DNA from: Pedobacter sp. HDW13
GTDB lineage: Bacteria > Bacteroidota > Bacteroidia > Sphingobacteriales > Sphingobacteriaceae
Assembly: GCF_011303555.1 (NCBI RefSeq)
Contig: NZ_CP049868.1
Span: forward strand, 5,084,001 to 5,148,000
Direction of reading: 5' to 3'
Length of the DNA stretch: 64,000 nucleotides
Shown one piece after another: positions 25,150-34,811 of this stretch (position 1 is its first letter; each line of letters begins with the position of its first letter). The notes under the pieces were generated by a model. It was not told the DNA's origin, did no database searches, and was given only the letters and a program-made list of their open reading frames with translations. The translations under genes and the position numbers were made by a program.

Positions 25150-27552
25150 TTAAAATTTATAAGATAAGGTAGTTACGAACTGACGTGGCGCTATTGGATT
25201 AACACTGTAGTTTTCGTGAACAAAATAGTTCAGCTCGTTGGTAATGTTCGAAACTTTTGCCAGAAGCGAGAATCTTTTCCAGCTATATCCTGCAGAGAAA
25301 TCTATTGTAGTAAATGCGCTTAAAGGAATTAATCTTAAAGTTGGTGCATTTTTAGCATCGTTCCAACCGCCATTACGTTTACCAGTATAGAATGCTGATG
25401 CACCCAGTTTAAGTCCTTTTACCGCTCCATCCTGGAAAGTATAAAACAAAGTTGCATTGGCTGTATTTTTGGTTGAACCTACTACACGAACATTTTCAAT
25501 CATGCCGGTTACATCTGCAGTATTGGTGTAACGTCTATAGTTGTATGCATAGCCTAATAAGAAATTAAGTCCTTTCGCAAGTGTTCCGTTTATATCCAAC
25601 TCCACACCATCGCTTGTTTCTTCACCATTTAATTGCTTAAATACAGTACTAGACGTCCCATCTGGAAGTATAGCTGCCTGAGCCACATTATTGTTTATTG
25701 TTTTGTAATAGGTTAGGTTGGCAGATAATTTTCCACCAAAGAAATCGTTTTTAACGCCGGCCTCATATTGATCAAGTATTGATGGCTGAAGTGCATTATT
25801 GTTAATATCTACACCTGTATTCGGACTGAAGTTATTGGCATAACTTATATATACTGAAGTGCTTTTAAGAGGCTGATAAATTAATCCCAATTTAGGTGAA
25901 AATGCATCATCAAATTTGGTTGCACCAGTTGTCGTAATGCCTGTTTCTAAATTCAAAGCTCTGGAGCTTGCATTTTTCTGATCGGTGTAACGCAATCCGG
26001 CTAATACTTTAAATTGTTCGGTAACTTCGATTAAATCTTGCACAAAAGCACCGTATCTGTAGATAGGGGCAAGTGTTCTTGTTGTACTGAATGCCTCAGG
26101 CATTATTCCAGAACCGTAATAGGTAGATTCGTCGAATACGTTCACATTGCCATAGTTGAAAGTTGTAATGTATCCTCCTTGGGCATTTTTACCGTAAGCA
26201 AAGGCATTACTGGTTACTCTCGATTGATCTGCATCTACACCGAATAATACCGTGTGTTTAATGCTTCCTGTATTAAAACTACCGTTAATATTAATTTGTT
26301 GGTTGTAGGTATATTCTTTACTCAATGCTCTCGAAAGGTTTCGGGCCGAAATACCTGCTGTATTTGCCTGGATACGGTCTGATCCATAATAATTACGATT
26401 ATAGGCCTGGAACGATCCAATGGCACTTAATTTCCAGTTCGCATTAAAATTATGTGTTAAATTAGCCTGTGCTGTTGTGGTGTTTGTTTTGTTGTAAGCC
26501 CATGGTGCATTAATAAATTTATCGCGTCCAAAATCTACAATCTGGCTGTTAACTGATCCCACACCAAAATCTGGGGTATAGTCGCTTTTTAAGTAATCTC
26601 CCTGAACTAAAACCTCGGTTTGATCACTAATTTTATATAGTAATGAAGGATTAATGTAGAAACGTTTTGATTTTACATAATCTCTAAAACTTCCGGCATT
26701 TTCGTAGGTTCCAATCGCTCTAAAAGCAAGTTTCTTAGAAATTGGTCCGTAAAGGTCGATAGTTGGTTTATATTGATCATAACTACCGGTTCTCATGCTC
26801 ACTTCGCCGCCATTTACAAATTTAGGCTTTTTAGTTACCATATTTACCACAGCACCACCGGTTACACCTCCATAAAGTAGGGCGGCACTTCCCTTTAAAA
26901 CTTCTACAGATTCTAAAGTGCTAGCCTCAGGACTACCACCAATGGTAGTTCTTGCACCGTTTTTGAAAATGTTATTGCTACCTAAGCTGTATCCTCTGGC
27001 AAAGAAGTTTTCGCCAACACCACCGCGATTAGCACCCAGGGCAACACCATTAATGTTTTTCATTACATCGCCAAGACTATTAATCTGTTGATCGGTAATT
27101 ACCTGATTGCCGATAACTTGTACCGCTTGTGGCAAATCCATTGGGGCAATGGCTATTTTACCAAGGTTTACCGGTTTACGGTTCGGGGTTTTATAACCGT
27201 TAACAGCAATTTCATCTAATTGTGAAGAAGACTGAGCCAAAGAAAAATCGGCGCTGGTACTTTGGCCAGCAGTAATTGTTACCTGTTTTTCTTGTGCTGA
27301 TATGCCAACGGCAGATGTTTTTAAGGTATAAGTACCCGGAGCTACATTTTTAATGGTGTAGTTTCCTTTATCATCTGTTTGGGTAGTTTTTGTTGTGTTT
27401 TTTAAACCAACACTTACATAAGCAGCGGGGTTACCATCGCTGGTTTTTATTGAACCTGATATCGATCCGTTTTTAGATTGGGCCATGGCATTGCCAGCAA
27501 AAAGCAGCACTACAACCACACAAGTTAATAGTTGGGTAATTTTTTTACTCAT
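25150..27552 (-). CDS. TonB-dependent siderophore-type receptor
   Basis: An 800-residue outer-membrane receptor. A signal peptide (LLTCVVVVLLFAGNAMA) is followed by a carboxypeptidase-D-like beta-sandwich (SISGSIKTSDGNPAAYVSV, about 30-115) and a plug domain (DLPQAVQVIGNQVITDQQI, NFFARGYSLGSN, VEVLKGSAALLYG). The 22-strand barrel ends in PRQFVTTLSYKF. The QVIGNQVITDQ and GGAVVNMVTKKP motifs put it with FhuE/FpvA-type ferric-siderophore receptors rather than SusC. It imports ferric siderophores using TonB energy. The promoter has a 17-bp AT-rich palindrome upstream of the -7 box, suggesting iron repression. Confidence 0.93.
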   Translation of the reverse strand: MSKKITQLLTCVVVVLLFAGNAMAQSKNGSISGSIKTSDGNPAAYVSVGLKNTTKTTQTDDKGNYTIKNVAPGTYTLKTSAVGISAQEKQVTITAGQSTSADFSLAQSSSQLDEIAVNGYKTPNRKPVNLGKIAIAPMDLPQAVQVIGNQVITDQQINSLGDVMKNINGVALGANRGGVGENFFARGYSLGSNNIFKNGARTTIGGSPEASTLESVEVLKGSAALLYGGVTGGAVVNMVTKKPKFVNGGEVSMRTGSYDQYKPTIDLYGPISKKLAFRAIGTYENAGSFRDYVKSKRFYINPSLLYKISDQTEVLVQGDYLKSDYTPDFGVGSVNSQIVDFGRDKFINAPWAYNKTNTTTAQANLTHNFNANWKLSAIGSFQAYNRNYYGSDRIQANTAGISARNLSRALSKEYTYNQQININGSFNTGSIKHTVLFGVDADQSRVTSNAFAYGKNAQGGYITTFNYGNVNVFDESTYYGSGIMPEAFSTTRTLAPIYRYGAFVQDLIEVTEQFKVLAGLRYTDQKNASSRALNLETGITTTGATKFDDAFSPKLGLIYQPLKSTSVYISYANNFSPNTGVDINNNALQPSILDQYEAGVKNDFFGGKLSANLTYYKTINNNVAQAAILPDGTSSTVFKQLNGEETSDGVELDINGTLAKGLNFLLGYAYNYRRYTNTADVTGMIENVRVVGSTKNTANATLFYTFQDGAVKGLKLGASAFYTGKRNGGWNDAKNAPTLRLIPLSAFTTIDFSAGYSWKRFSLLAKVSNITNELNYFVHENYSVNPIAPRQFVTTLSYKF

Positions 27553-27608
27553 CTTTATTTAGATTAATTCTTAGTTGCCGCAAAGGAACTAAATCTACAT
27601 TAGATTAC

Positions 27609-27636
27609 CAAAATTATTTTTATTTATTCTAAATAA
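27609..27636 (-). promoter_or_regulatory. Siderophore-receptor promoter with AT-rich palindrome
   Basis: On the minus strand a perfect -7 box TAATTTTG (27616-27609) is preceded, 3 bp upstream, by the palindrome TTATTTA-GAA-TAAATAA (27636-27620), within the -7 to -33 spacer. That position suits a repressor. The AT-rich shape is compatible with a Fur-type site, but the match to any Fur consensus was not tested. Confidence 0.55.
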
Positions 27637-27710
27637 GGTTTGTATTGAGTTGCTTTTTGGAGATACGCATCGCTTTCAAATCCGTATATTTAGCTTGTTA
27701 AGCCAATTCT

Positions 27711-28886
27711 ATGTCAGATAATACCAATCATTTTTACGCTAACCTGCCGGTTAATAAAATAGCTTTGGCGCAACTGCTGCTGCACAATGATTTGTTTAAA
27801 CCAGTACCAGGGGATTGGCAGGTAATCATTACCGACATTAAAAATTCTACGGCAGCGGTAAAGGCGGGACAACATGAAAATGTAAACCTTATAGCCACCG
27901 GGAGTATTGTTGCTGTGCTTAATATTGCCTTTAAAGCCAATATCCTTGTCCCGTTTTTCTTTGGTGGCGATGGGGCAACGTTTATCGTGCCTCCTGGGAT
28001 GGTATCGGAGGTTATGAAATCTTTATTAAAATACCGCGAAAATACGTTGAAAGCTTTCAATATCGATTTGAGGGCGGGTGTAATGGCCGTTGATGAAATT
28101 TACAAAGCAGGTCATCAGTTTCAAATTAGCCGGTACAGTAGCAGCGAAACATTTTCAATTCCCATTGTTTTAGGTGATGGGTTGGCTCATGCCGAACAGT
28201 TAATTAAAGGCGAAAACTACCTGCTATCAACACGGGATACATTGGCTAATGAAATCGATTTAAGTGGCATGCAATGTCGCTGGGATAAGATTGAACCACC
28301 CGAGAACAGCGAAGAGGTGGTAACTTTAATTGTAGTGGCACAGCAATGCGAACAACAAGCTCTGGTGTTTAGCAAGGTAATACAGCACATCGACCAGATT
28401 TACGGTGCACCTGAAAAAAGACAGCCCATTTCGGTACCTAAACTCATCTTTAAAACAAGTTTTAACAGCTTGAGCAAAGAGGTGAAACATCGCTTTGGCA
28501 AAATCAGGTTATTTGAATTCATTAAATCGTGGATCATTAATATGTATGGCTATATCTATTTACGTACATCAAGCGGCAAAAAATACCTTAAACAACTGGT
28601 AGAAATGTCGGATACACTTGTAATTGATGGCCGGATAAATACTGTAATTACCGGAACAGCAAAACAACGCTTAACCCTGCAGACAGAGTTAGATAAGCTG
28701 GAACAAAATAATGCGATTTTATATGGTTTGTATGTAAGCGGCGAGTCGATTATGTCGTGTTATGTACGCGATTTAGAAGACGACCATATTCATTTTGTGG
28801 ATGGGGCTGAAGGAGGCTATACAAACGCTGCGGGTGTATTAAAGCAGAAAATACGAGAAAGACTTACTCCATCTGGTAGTATTTAA
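27711..28886 (+). CDS. DUF3095 family protein related to class III nucleotidyl cyclases
   Basis: A 391-residue cytoplasmic protein of the DUF3095 family at normal length. FYANLPVNKIALAQLL and DWQVIITDIKNSTAAVKAGQ are the signature start; the DIKNST segment matches the first metal-binding Asp motif of class III cyclases, and FFFGGDGATFIVP supplies the second Asp. Where active cyclases have the transition-state Asn/Arg pair, this protein reads GDGLAHAEQLIKG, so that pair seems absent. It may bind nucleotide without classical cyclase activity; this is inference. It lies 80 bp upstream of a PAS histidine kinase on the same strand. Confidence 0.8.
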   Translation: MSDNTNHFYANLPVNKIALAQLLLHNDLFKPVPGDWQVIITDIKNSTAAVKAGQHENVNLIATGSIVAVLNIAFKANILVPFFFGGDGATFIVPPGMVSEVMKSLLKYRENTLKAFNIDLRAGVMAVDEIYKAGHQFQISRYSSSETFSIPIVLGDGLAHAEQLIKGENYLLSTRDTLANEIDLSGMQCRWDKIEPPENSEEVVTLIVVAQQCEQQALVFSKVIQHIDQIYGAPEKRQPISVPKLIFKTSFNSLSKEVKHRFGKIRLFEFIKSWIINMYGYIYLRTSSGKKYLKQLVEMSDTLVIDGRINTVITGTAKQRLTLQTELDKLEQNNAILYGLYVSGESIMSCYVRDLEDDHIHFVDGAEGGYTNAAGVLKQKIRERLTPSGSI

Positions 28887-28965
28887 CCACTTGCTCAAAC
28901 ATTTAAATGTATTAGTTGTATGATTAATTGAAATACTAATCAACAATGCAATAATCTTCTTATAC

Positions 28966-30114
28966 ATGAGCGCACATTCAAGAGTTTTAGATAGTACCCA
29001 GCTTTTAGAGATTCTTTCCTTATCTAAAGATGCAACGGCTATTTACACCTCTGAAGATATTGTAATAGAAATGGCCAACGACGCCATGATTGCTTTTTGG
29101 GGCAAAGACCGCTCTATTATTGGCAAACCTTTGCAAGAGGCAGTTCCCGAATTGATAGGGCAACCCTTTATCAATATGCTAAAGAATGTTTTGCTAACAG
29201 GGATAACCGATAGTGGAGACGCCATCCCTGCAGAAACCATGCGCGATGGAAAATTGCAAACGGCTTACTACACTTATGAGTACAGGGCAATTAAAGATGA
29301 ATCGGGCCTGCCATATTGCATCATCCACACCGCTAGTGATGTTACAGATATGGTGAAGGCCAGACAAGCCATTAAAGAAACACAGCTGCAACGCGATGCC
29401 CTGGACCAGGAACAGGTTTTAATCAACATCAAAGAGGAACAGCAGAAACATGATTTCATCAGTATGGTAAGCCATGAGCTGAAAACGCCTTTAACCTCAA
29501 TTAATGCCTACATTCAGCTGATGCAGTCGAAAAGCTCATCTGACCATTTTATGGTAAACACTTTAGATAAGGTGCAGAAACAGGTGAGGAAAATGAGTAC
29601 CATGATTAACTCTTTTTTAAACGTTTCCCGGCTCGAATCGGGTGAAATCCATTTGCACAAAACAGAATTCGAGCTGGATCAGGTAATAGCAGATGCTGTA
29701 GAGGATGCCAAATTCATTTATTCATCTAATTTTATCGATTTTACAACTAATGGTGCCAAAGTAACGTACGCTGATAAAGAGAAGCTAACCTCGGTGGTTG
29801 CAAACCTGATCAGCAATGCCATAAAGTATTCGGATTATGGGAGCGCTATTGTGGTGCGATCGGAAATTGTTGGCGACAAGGTACAAGTGAGTGTGACCGA
29901 TAATGGAATTGGGATTAAAGAGCATGAATTGGAAAAGCTCTTTGATCGGTTTTACCGGGTAGAAAGCACTCAGACTAAAACTATATCGGGCTTTGGGATT
30001 GGATTGTACTTAAGTGCAGAAATTATACACTTCCATAACGGAAAAATATGGGCAGAAAGCACTTATGGATCAGGATCTACCTTTTATTTTACACTCCCGT
30101 TAGTTGCTAATTAA
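28966..30114 (+). CDS. PAS-domain sensor histidine kinase
   Basis: A 382-residue soluble kinase. An N-terminal PAS/PAC domain (about 10-130; VIEMANDAMIAFWGKDRSII, YRAIKDESGLPYCIIHTASD) and a coiled-coil linker (about 130-165) lead to a HisKA domain with the phosphoacceptor His170 in SMVSHELKTPLTSINAY. The HATPase domain has an N box (LISNAIKYSD), G1 (DNGIGIKEHE), an F box (FDRFYRVES) and G2 (GFGIGLYLS). With no membrane helix it senses a cytoplasmic signal, possibly redox, light or a ligand bound by PAS. No response regulator lies nearby. It follows the DUF3095 gene by 80 bp and ends before a terminator. Confidence 0.94.
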   Translation: MSAHSRVLDSTQLLEILSLSKDATAIYTSEDIVIEMANDAMIAFWGKDRSIIGKPLQEAVPELIGQPFINMLKNVLLTGITDSGDAIPAETMRDGKLQTAYYTYEYRAIKDESGLPYCIIHTASDVTDMVKARQAIKETQLQRDALDQEQVLINIKEEQQKHDFISMVSHELKTPLTSINAYIQLMQSKSSSDHFMVNTLDKVQKQVRKMSTMINSFLNVSRLESGEIHLHKTEFELDQVIADAVEDAKFIYSSNFIDFTTNGAKVTYADKEKLTSVVANLISNAIKYSDYGSAIVVRSEIVGDKVQVSVTDNGIGIKEHELEKLFDRFYRVESTQTKTISGFGIGLYLSAEIIHFHNGKIWAESTYGSGSTFYFTLPLVAN

Positions 30115-30135
30115 ATCCTCTCAGGAGAATAGAAT

Positions 30136-30166
30136 AGCCCCTTGCCTTTATGTTCGGTAAGGGGCT
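30136..30166 (+). terminator. Hairpin between convergent histidine kinase and aldo/keto reductase genes
   Basis: AGCCCCTTGCC pairs with GGTAAGGGGCT (one G-U) over a 9-nt loop. The tail is only moderately T-rich (GTTATAGCTTATTTT), so terminator function is likely but not strong. Confidence 0.6.
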
Positions 30167-30174
30167 GTTATAGC

Positions 30175-31164
30175 TTATTTTAATATTTCGTCAATCAGTT
30201 TTATTTCTGTTTCGCTAAATTCAATATTATCCAAAGCTTTAATTGAATCAGTTATTTGTTCTGATTTACTGGCCCCTATAAGCACTGTAGTAATTCTTTT
30301 ATCTTTCAAGATCCATGATAGGGCCATGTGTGCCAGTTTCTGGCCGCGCGATTGAGCCACTTCGTTTAGTTTACTAATCACTTCCACTTTCTCGGGCGTA
30401 ATATTGCTCTCTTTTAAGAAAATACCACTGGTTGCCACGCGTGAATCTAACGGGATACCATGCAGGTATTTATCGGTAAGGAGGCCTTGCGCCAATGGCG
30501 AAAAAGGAATACAACCTACACCGTTGTTTTCTAAAACATCGAGCAAGCCACCTTCTACCCAGCGTTCAAACATCGAATATTTAGGTTGGTGGATTAGGCA
30601 AGGTGTACCGTTTTTGCTTAAAATTTTTATCGCTTCTGCTGCTTCCTCTGCCTGGTAGTTCGAAATACCTACATACAAAGCTTTTCCCTGTTGCACCAAA
30701 AGGCTTAGGGCAGCCATCGTTTCTTCAAGCGGTGTTTCCGGATCGGGGCGGTGGTGATAAAAAATATCAACATAATCCAGCTTCATTCTTTTTAAACTCT
30801 GATCTAAACTAGAAACCAGGTACTTTTTCGAACCCCAGTCGCCATAAGGACCATCCCACATGGTGTAACCGGCTTTGCTCGAAATAATCATCTCGTCGCG
30901 ATAACCTTTAAAATCCTCGTGCAGTATTTTGCCAAAAACTTCTTCGGCCGAACCTGGGGGCGGACCATAGTTGTTGGCCAGGTCGAAATGTGTAATGCCG
31001 TTGTTAAAGGCTGTATATATTAAGTTTTTGCTGTTTTCAAAAACGTTTACATGTCCGAAATTATGCCATAAACCTAACGAAATTGCAGGTAATTTAATGC
31101 CACTGTTTCCGCAACGGCGGTATAACATTTTATCGTAACGATCGGTTGAAATGTGTTGATTCAT
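30175..31164 (-). CDS. Aldo/keto reductase (YghZ-like)
   Basis: A 329-residue NADPH-dependent aldo/keto reductase. The TIM-barrel catalytic set is visible: Asp and Tyr in FDLANNYGPPPGSAEEVFG, Lys in MIISSKAGYTMWDGPYG and His in IFYHHRPDPETPLEE. The YGPPPGSAEE loop and the GDWGSKKYLVSSLDQSLKRM segment are typical of the YghZ/L-glyceraldehyde-3-phosphate reductase group. It reduces small aldehydes or sugar phosphates. It lies 65 bp after the GH127 gene on the same strand and is probably cotranscribed, which suggests a role in sugar metabolism. Confidence 0.9.
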   Translation of the reverse strand: MNQHISTDRYDKMLYRRCGNSGIKLPAISLGLWHNFGHVNVFENSKNLIYTAFNNGITHFDLANNYGPPPGSAEEVFGKILHEDFKGYRDEMIISSKAGYTMWDGPYGDWGSKKYLVSSLDQSLKRMKLDYVDIFYHHRPDPETPLEETMAALSLLVQQGKALYVGISNYQAEEAAEAIKILSKNGTPCLIHQPKYSMFERWVEGGLLDVLENNGVGCIPFSPLAQGLLTDKYLHGIPLDSRVATSGIFLKESNITPEKVEVISKLNEVAQSRGQKLAHMALSWILKDKRITTVLIGASKSEQITDSIKALDNIEFSETEIKLIDEILK

Positions 31165-31229
31165 AACGGGGGGTTGATTGGTCGCAATATTAATCAGTTT
31201 TAACGGATTTTACTTCATCATACGAAAGA

Positions 31230-33253
31230 TTATCTGCCCACCAATGGAAATTGCGAAATGCGCAACCTGGTTGATCCATAAGGAACCAGTGTAATTTCTT
31301 CAGTTTCTTTGGCTGTTTCCAACTGATAGGTAATGCTATACGGAATCGGACCGGCCATTTCATTGTATAATTTCCATGAAGGGATGCGTTTGGCCTTTGT
31401 TTTAATCTGTATGGGCGCATTTTCGAGGTTCCAGGGATAATTACTTATTGGTGCAGCTTTTTCTACAGTGAATTTTTCTTCCAGTTTATTGTTTGGAAAA
31501 TCAAAAAGTCCATAACTCCAAGGCGTAGTGGGGTGAATTTCGTCGAAAGCATCACCGTTATCAATTGGATCAATCGTGTTTTTAACCGGTTTTACGGCTT
31601 CGCCTATTTTTAAGGCATAGGTAATTGGACCTCTTTCTACCGAAACAGAATTTTCGAACCAGGTATTTTTAAAGATGTGCATAGGCAATTGTAATTCAAC
31701 CACATCACCCGATTGCCAGTTGCGGTTAATTTTAACTATCGCATTTCCTTTTGATGTTTCTACAGCAGTGCCATTTACTTTAACTGTAGCTTCTTTACAC
31801 CAGGCTGGTATTCTTAAATGAAATGGGAAGTTAATCGCTGTTGACTTTTTAGTAAAGCTTAAAGTAAATTTGATCGCTTCCTCGAAAGGATAATTGGTTT
31901 CCTCTTTGATCATTATCTCTTTACTATCTGCCACTTGTAGTTTTACTTCACTAGGCGAATATACTAAAGCTGCCACACCCTTATCAGCCGTAGCGTACCA
32001 GAGATTCTGCGTAAATTTTGGCCAGCCCTGGTGCATATTCGAAGTACAGCAAGGGTAGCCCGAAAGTAAGCCATAACATAAATCGGCACCGTGGTGGTTA
32101 ACATCGAAATTGTGCATCTGCCTGCTAATCATTACCTGGTTAGCCTGCTGAAAATACTGTCTTGCCATATAATCGTCTGATGCCTGGGCAGGTAGGGCAT
32201 TAAAGGCAATTTTTTCTAAGCGGTCGGCGTAATCTACGTCACCGGTAATTTCTAAAGCAGTTTCTAAGGTAAACATCATTTCAACTGCAGTGCACAGTTC
32301 AGAACCCTGGGTAGGGTTATTGCCGTGCAGCGATTCGTCGCCACCAAACATGCCATTGGCAAAGCCATTGTATTTATCCAGGTCTTTAAAGCCCTTTTTC
32401 AAGGCGTCTAAGTATTTTTGCTCGGGGTGCTGCTGGTAATAAACTAAAGGTTCTTTCATACCCTGAGCCAAATTTACAGCGTGTACACTGCCAAATCGGG
32501 TAAGCATTTCACCTTCGGCAAAAGCATTGGTGAAATCGAAAGTCTGGCGATGAATCAGGTCGGCCAGTTCAAGTAAAAACTGGTCGTTGGTTTTATTATA
32601 CAGCCAATAAACCACTGCTAAATTATCGCCGGCGCGGTATCTGGCCCAAAACGACCAATGGTCTAGTGGTTTTGAGGGCAACTCTTTCAGCTGATACTTA
32701 AAATAATTGGTCATGAGCGTAATCACCCGTTTATCGTTGGTTGCGGTATAGTATTGTTTTAAAATTTTAAGCATCACCATTTTTGGCCACCAATCACGGC
32801 TATTGTCGCGTTGAAGGCCTGGCTCGTTGCTGTAATCTTTAATGGGGCCAAAATAACCGTCAGGCTGTTGGCTTTTTATGGCCCATTCTACCCATGGTTT
32901 GGTTTTGGCGATCAACTCCTTGTCTTGCAAAATATAAGCCAATGGCAATAAACCATCAACCCAGTAGGGGCCGCGTTCCCATTGATCGCCATCGCCGCCT
33001 AACCAGCCATTGCGGCCACCCATAACTGAAGGGTAAAGTTTATCCAGGTTTCCGGTTGAACCAGTCTTTTGCCTTACCAGCATTTCTTTTAGCCAGCCCC
33101 GGCTTTAATGGCGCCAAGTGGCAATTCGAGGTAAGGATTTTTACGCAATGCAGCCTTCTGTAAGGGTACGGCAGACTGTCCGTTTTGGTTTTGTGCAAAG
33201 CTTGCTGTAGTTAGGCAAAGCAAGGCAATGTTTAGTAAATTTTTAATCATCAT
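31230..33253 (-). pseudogene. GH127 beta-L-arabinofuranosidase (DUF1680) with a one-base frameshift
   Basis: The long part (617 codons from 33083) is a GH127 enzyme. It has the CTAVEMMFTLETAL segment carrying the likely acid/base Glu, and the double Cys of GYPCCTSNMHQGWPKF, which matches the zinc-bound nucleophilic Cys site of the family. It ends ITLVPYGSTRLRISQFP, a normal C-terminus. The missing start lies in another frame from 33253: a signal peptide (IKNLLNIALLCLTTASFAQ) and LPLGAIKAG. Adding one base to the four-C run at 33097-33100 restores AGGWLKEMLVRQ. The gene is therefore whole except for one base and may be functional if this is an assembly error. It removes L-arabinofuranose from plant glycans in the periplasm. 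The aldo/keto reductase follows. Confidence 0.88.
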
Positions 33254-33509
33254 TTGTGCTTTTGGTTAGAAAATTAACTTTCTTTTTTGCGTTATACTTT
33301 TCAATATTTCCGCATTGGTTCAAAAAAAGGTAACGGATTTATACATTTTGTTATCATCATTTCTACATATCGTCTCATTGATGGTAATTGACCTAAAATA
33401 TGCTGCAATATATTGTTTTGAATTGTTCTAAATCGTTTTATTTGTAAAATTAAGTGATATGCCTATATTTAAAAACTTAATTAAAACGCTAAACCAAATA
33501 TTCATTTCT

Positions 33510-34682
33510 ATGAAATTAAAAACATTAACGGGCCTGGCAGTTGTCGCTGCAATGGGAATTGTTTCCTGCCAATCTGGAACCAAAAATGCTTCATCGGCCG
33601 ATAGTTCAAAAAAGGATTCGGCTGGAGTTGTTAAACTAGTTGCCGATTCGTTTAAAAAAGAAATTGATGGTAAACAAACAGCTTTGTATACCTTAAAAAA
33701 CAAAAACAATGCGGAAGCCGTTTTTACCAATTACGGCGGGAGATTAGTTAGTTTACTGGTACCTGGTAAAGATGGTAAACTGGTTGATGTAGTAGTAGGA
33801 TTTAAAAGTGTAAGCGATTACGAAAAATCAACCGAACCCTATTTTGGGGCAACTATCGGCAGGTACGGAAACCGCATTGCTAAGGGTAAATTTACTTTAG
33901 AAGGTAAAACCTATACGCTATTTACCAATAATGGCCAAAACACGCTTCACGGAGGTAAAAAAGGTTACCAATATGTGGTTTGGGATGCAGAACAACCCAA
34001 TGCAAACACATTGGTATTACATTATTTATCAAAAGATGGCGACGAAAATTTTCCAGGCAATTTAGATGTTAAAGTAACCTATACTTTAACTGACGATAAT
34101 GAGCTTAAAATGGATTACGAGGCTAAAACAGATAAAACTACAGTGGTGAACTTAACCAATCATGCCTTTTTTAACCTAAATGGCGATGGAAGTGGCGAAA
34201 TTTTAAACCATGAAGTACAAATTTATGCTGATGAATACACGCCGGTAGATTCGACACTGATCCCGACCGGAAAGCTGGAAAAAGTAGCTGGAACACCTTT
34301 TGATTTTACCAAAGCAACTGCAATAGGTGCACGTATTAATGATAAAAACGAGCAGCTAACTTTTGGTAAAGGTTACGACCATAATTATGTGCTAAATAAA
34401 ACCAAAGGCTTAGGTATGTACCATGCTGCTACCGTTAAGGGCGAAAAATCTGGTGTGGTAATGGATATTTATACACAGGAACCAGGCCTGCAGTTTTATA
34501 GCGGTAATTTTATGCAAAGCAAAAATACTTTTAAAACGGGTGCAAAAGACGATTTTAGAACGGCAATTGCTTTAGAAACACAACATTTTCCCGATTCTCC
34601 AAATCAACCGGCATTCCCCTCAACGGTATTAAAACCAGGGCAGCTTTACAAAACAGGTTCTATTTACAAATTCAGTAAATAG
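33510..34682 (+). CDS. Aldose 1-epimerase (mutarotase), exported lipoprotein
   Basis: A 390-residue galactose-mutarotase-fold enzyme. It begins with a lipoprotein signal (MKLKTLTGLAVVAAMGIVSC) and a Ser/Lys linker. Catalytic motifs follow: GRYGNRIAKGKF, NTLHGGKKGYQYVVW with the conserved His, NLTNHAFFNLNGDGSG with the second His, and a Glu in TAIALETQHFPDSPNQP. It interconverts alpha and beta anomers of aldoses such as galactose, arabinose or glucose outside the cytoplasm. The frame is open further upstream, but the ATG at 33510 starts the signal sequence. It is divergent from the GH127 gene, consistent with joint use of arabinose- or galactose-containing glycans. Confidence 0.93.
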   Translation: MKLKTLTGLAVVAAMGIVSCQSGTKNASSADSSKKDSAGVVKLVADSFKKEIDGKQTALYTLKNKNNAEAVFTNYGGRLVSLLVPGKDGKLVDVVVGFKSVSDYEKSTEPYFGATIGRYGNRIAKGKFTLEGKTYTLFTNNGQNTLHGGKKGYQYVVWDAEQPNANTLVLHYLSKDGDENFPGNLDVKVTYTLTDDNELKMDYEAKTDKTTVVNLTNHAFFNLNGDGSGEILNHEVQIYADEYTPVDSTLIPTGKLEKVAGTPFDFTKATAIGARINDKNEQLTFGKGYDHNYVLNKTKGLGMYHAATVKGEKSGVVMDIYTQEPGLQFYSGNFMQSKNTFKTGAKDDFRTAIALETQHFPDSPNQPAFPSTVLKPGQLYKTGSIYKFSK

Positions 34683-34700
34683 TTCAGGCAACATGCAATT

Positions 34701-34744
34701 GTGCTCGTCATTCCCGCGTTCGTGGGAATGACGAGCATTTTTTT
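34701..34744 (+). terminator. Terminator after aldose epimerase
   Basis: A 14-bp perfect stem, TGCTCGTCATTCCC with GGGAATGACGAGCA, and a run of seven T residues. The GTCATTCCCGCG core is also the form of a widespread intergenic repeat. Confidence 0.93.
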
Positions 34745-34811
34745 ATTGGATTATCTCATTGGTGACAACACCCGAGCAATTATTTATAGTAATGTTTAAA
34801 TGCAGACTGAT

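Noticed and set aside
31190..31420. 76-codon frame at the 3' end of the GH127 gene, possible second frameshift
   Set aside because: The GH127 protein ends normally in the main frame (LVPYGSTRLRISQFP), so no second frameshift is needed.
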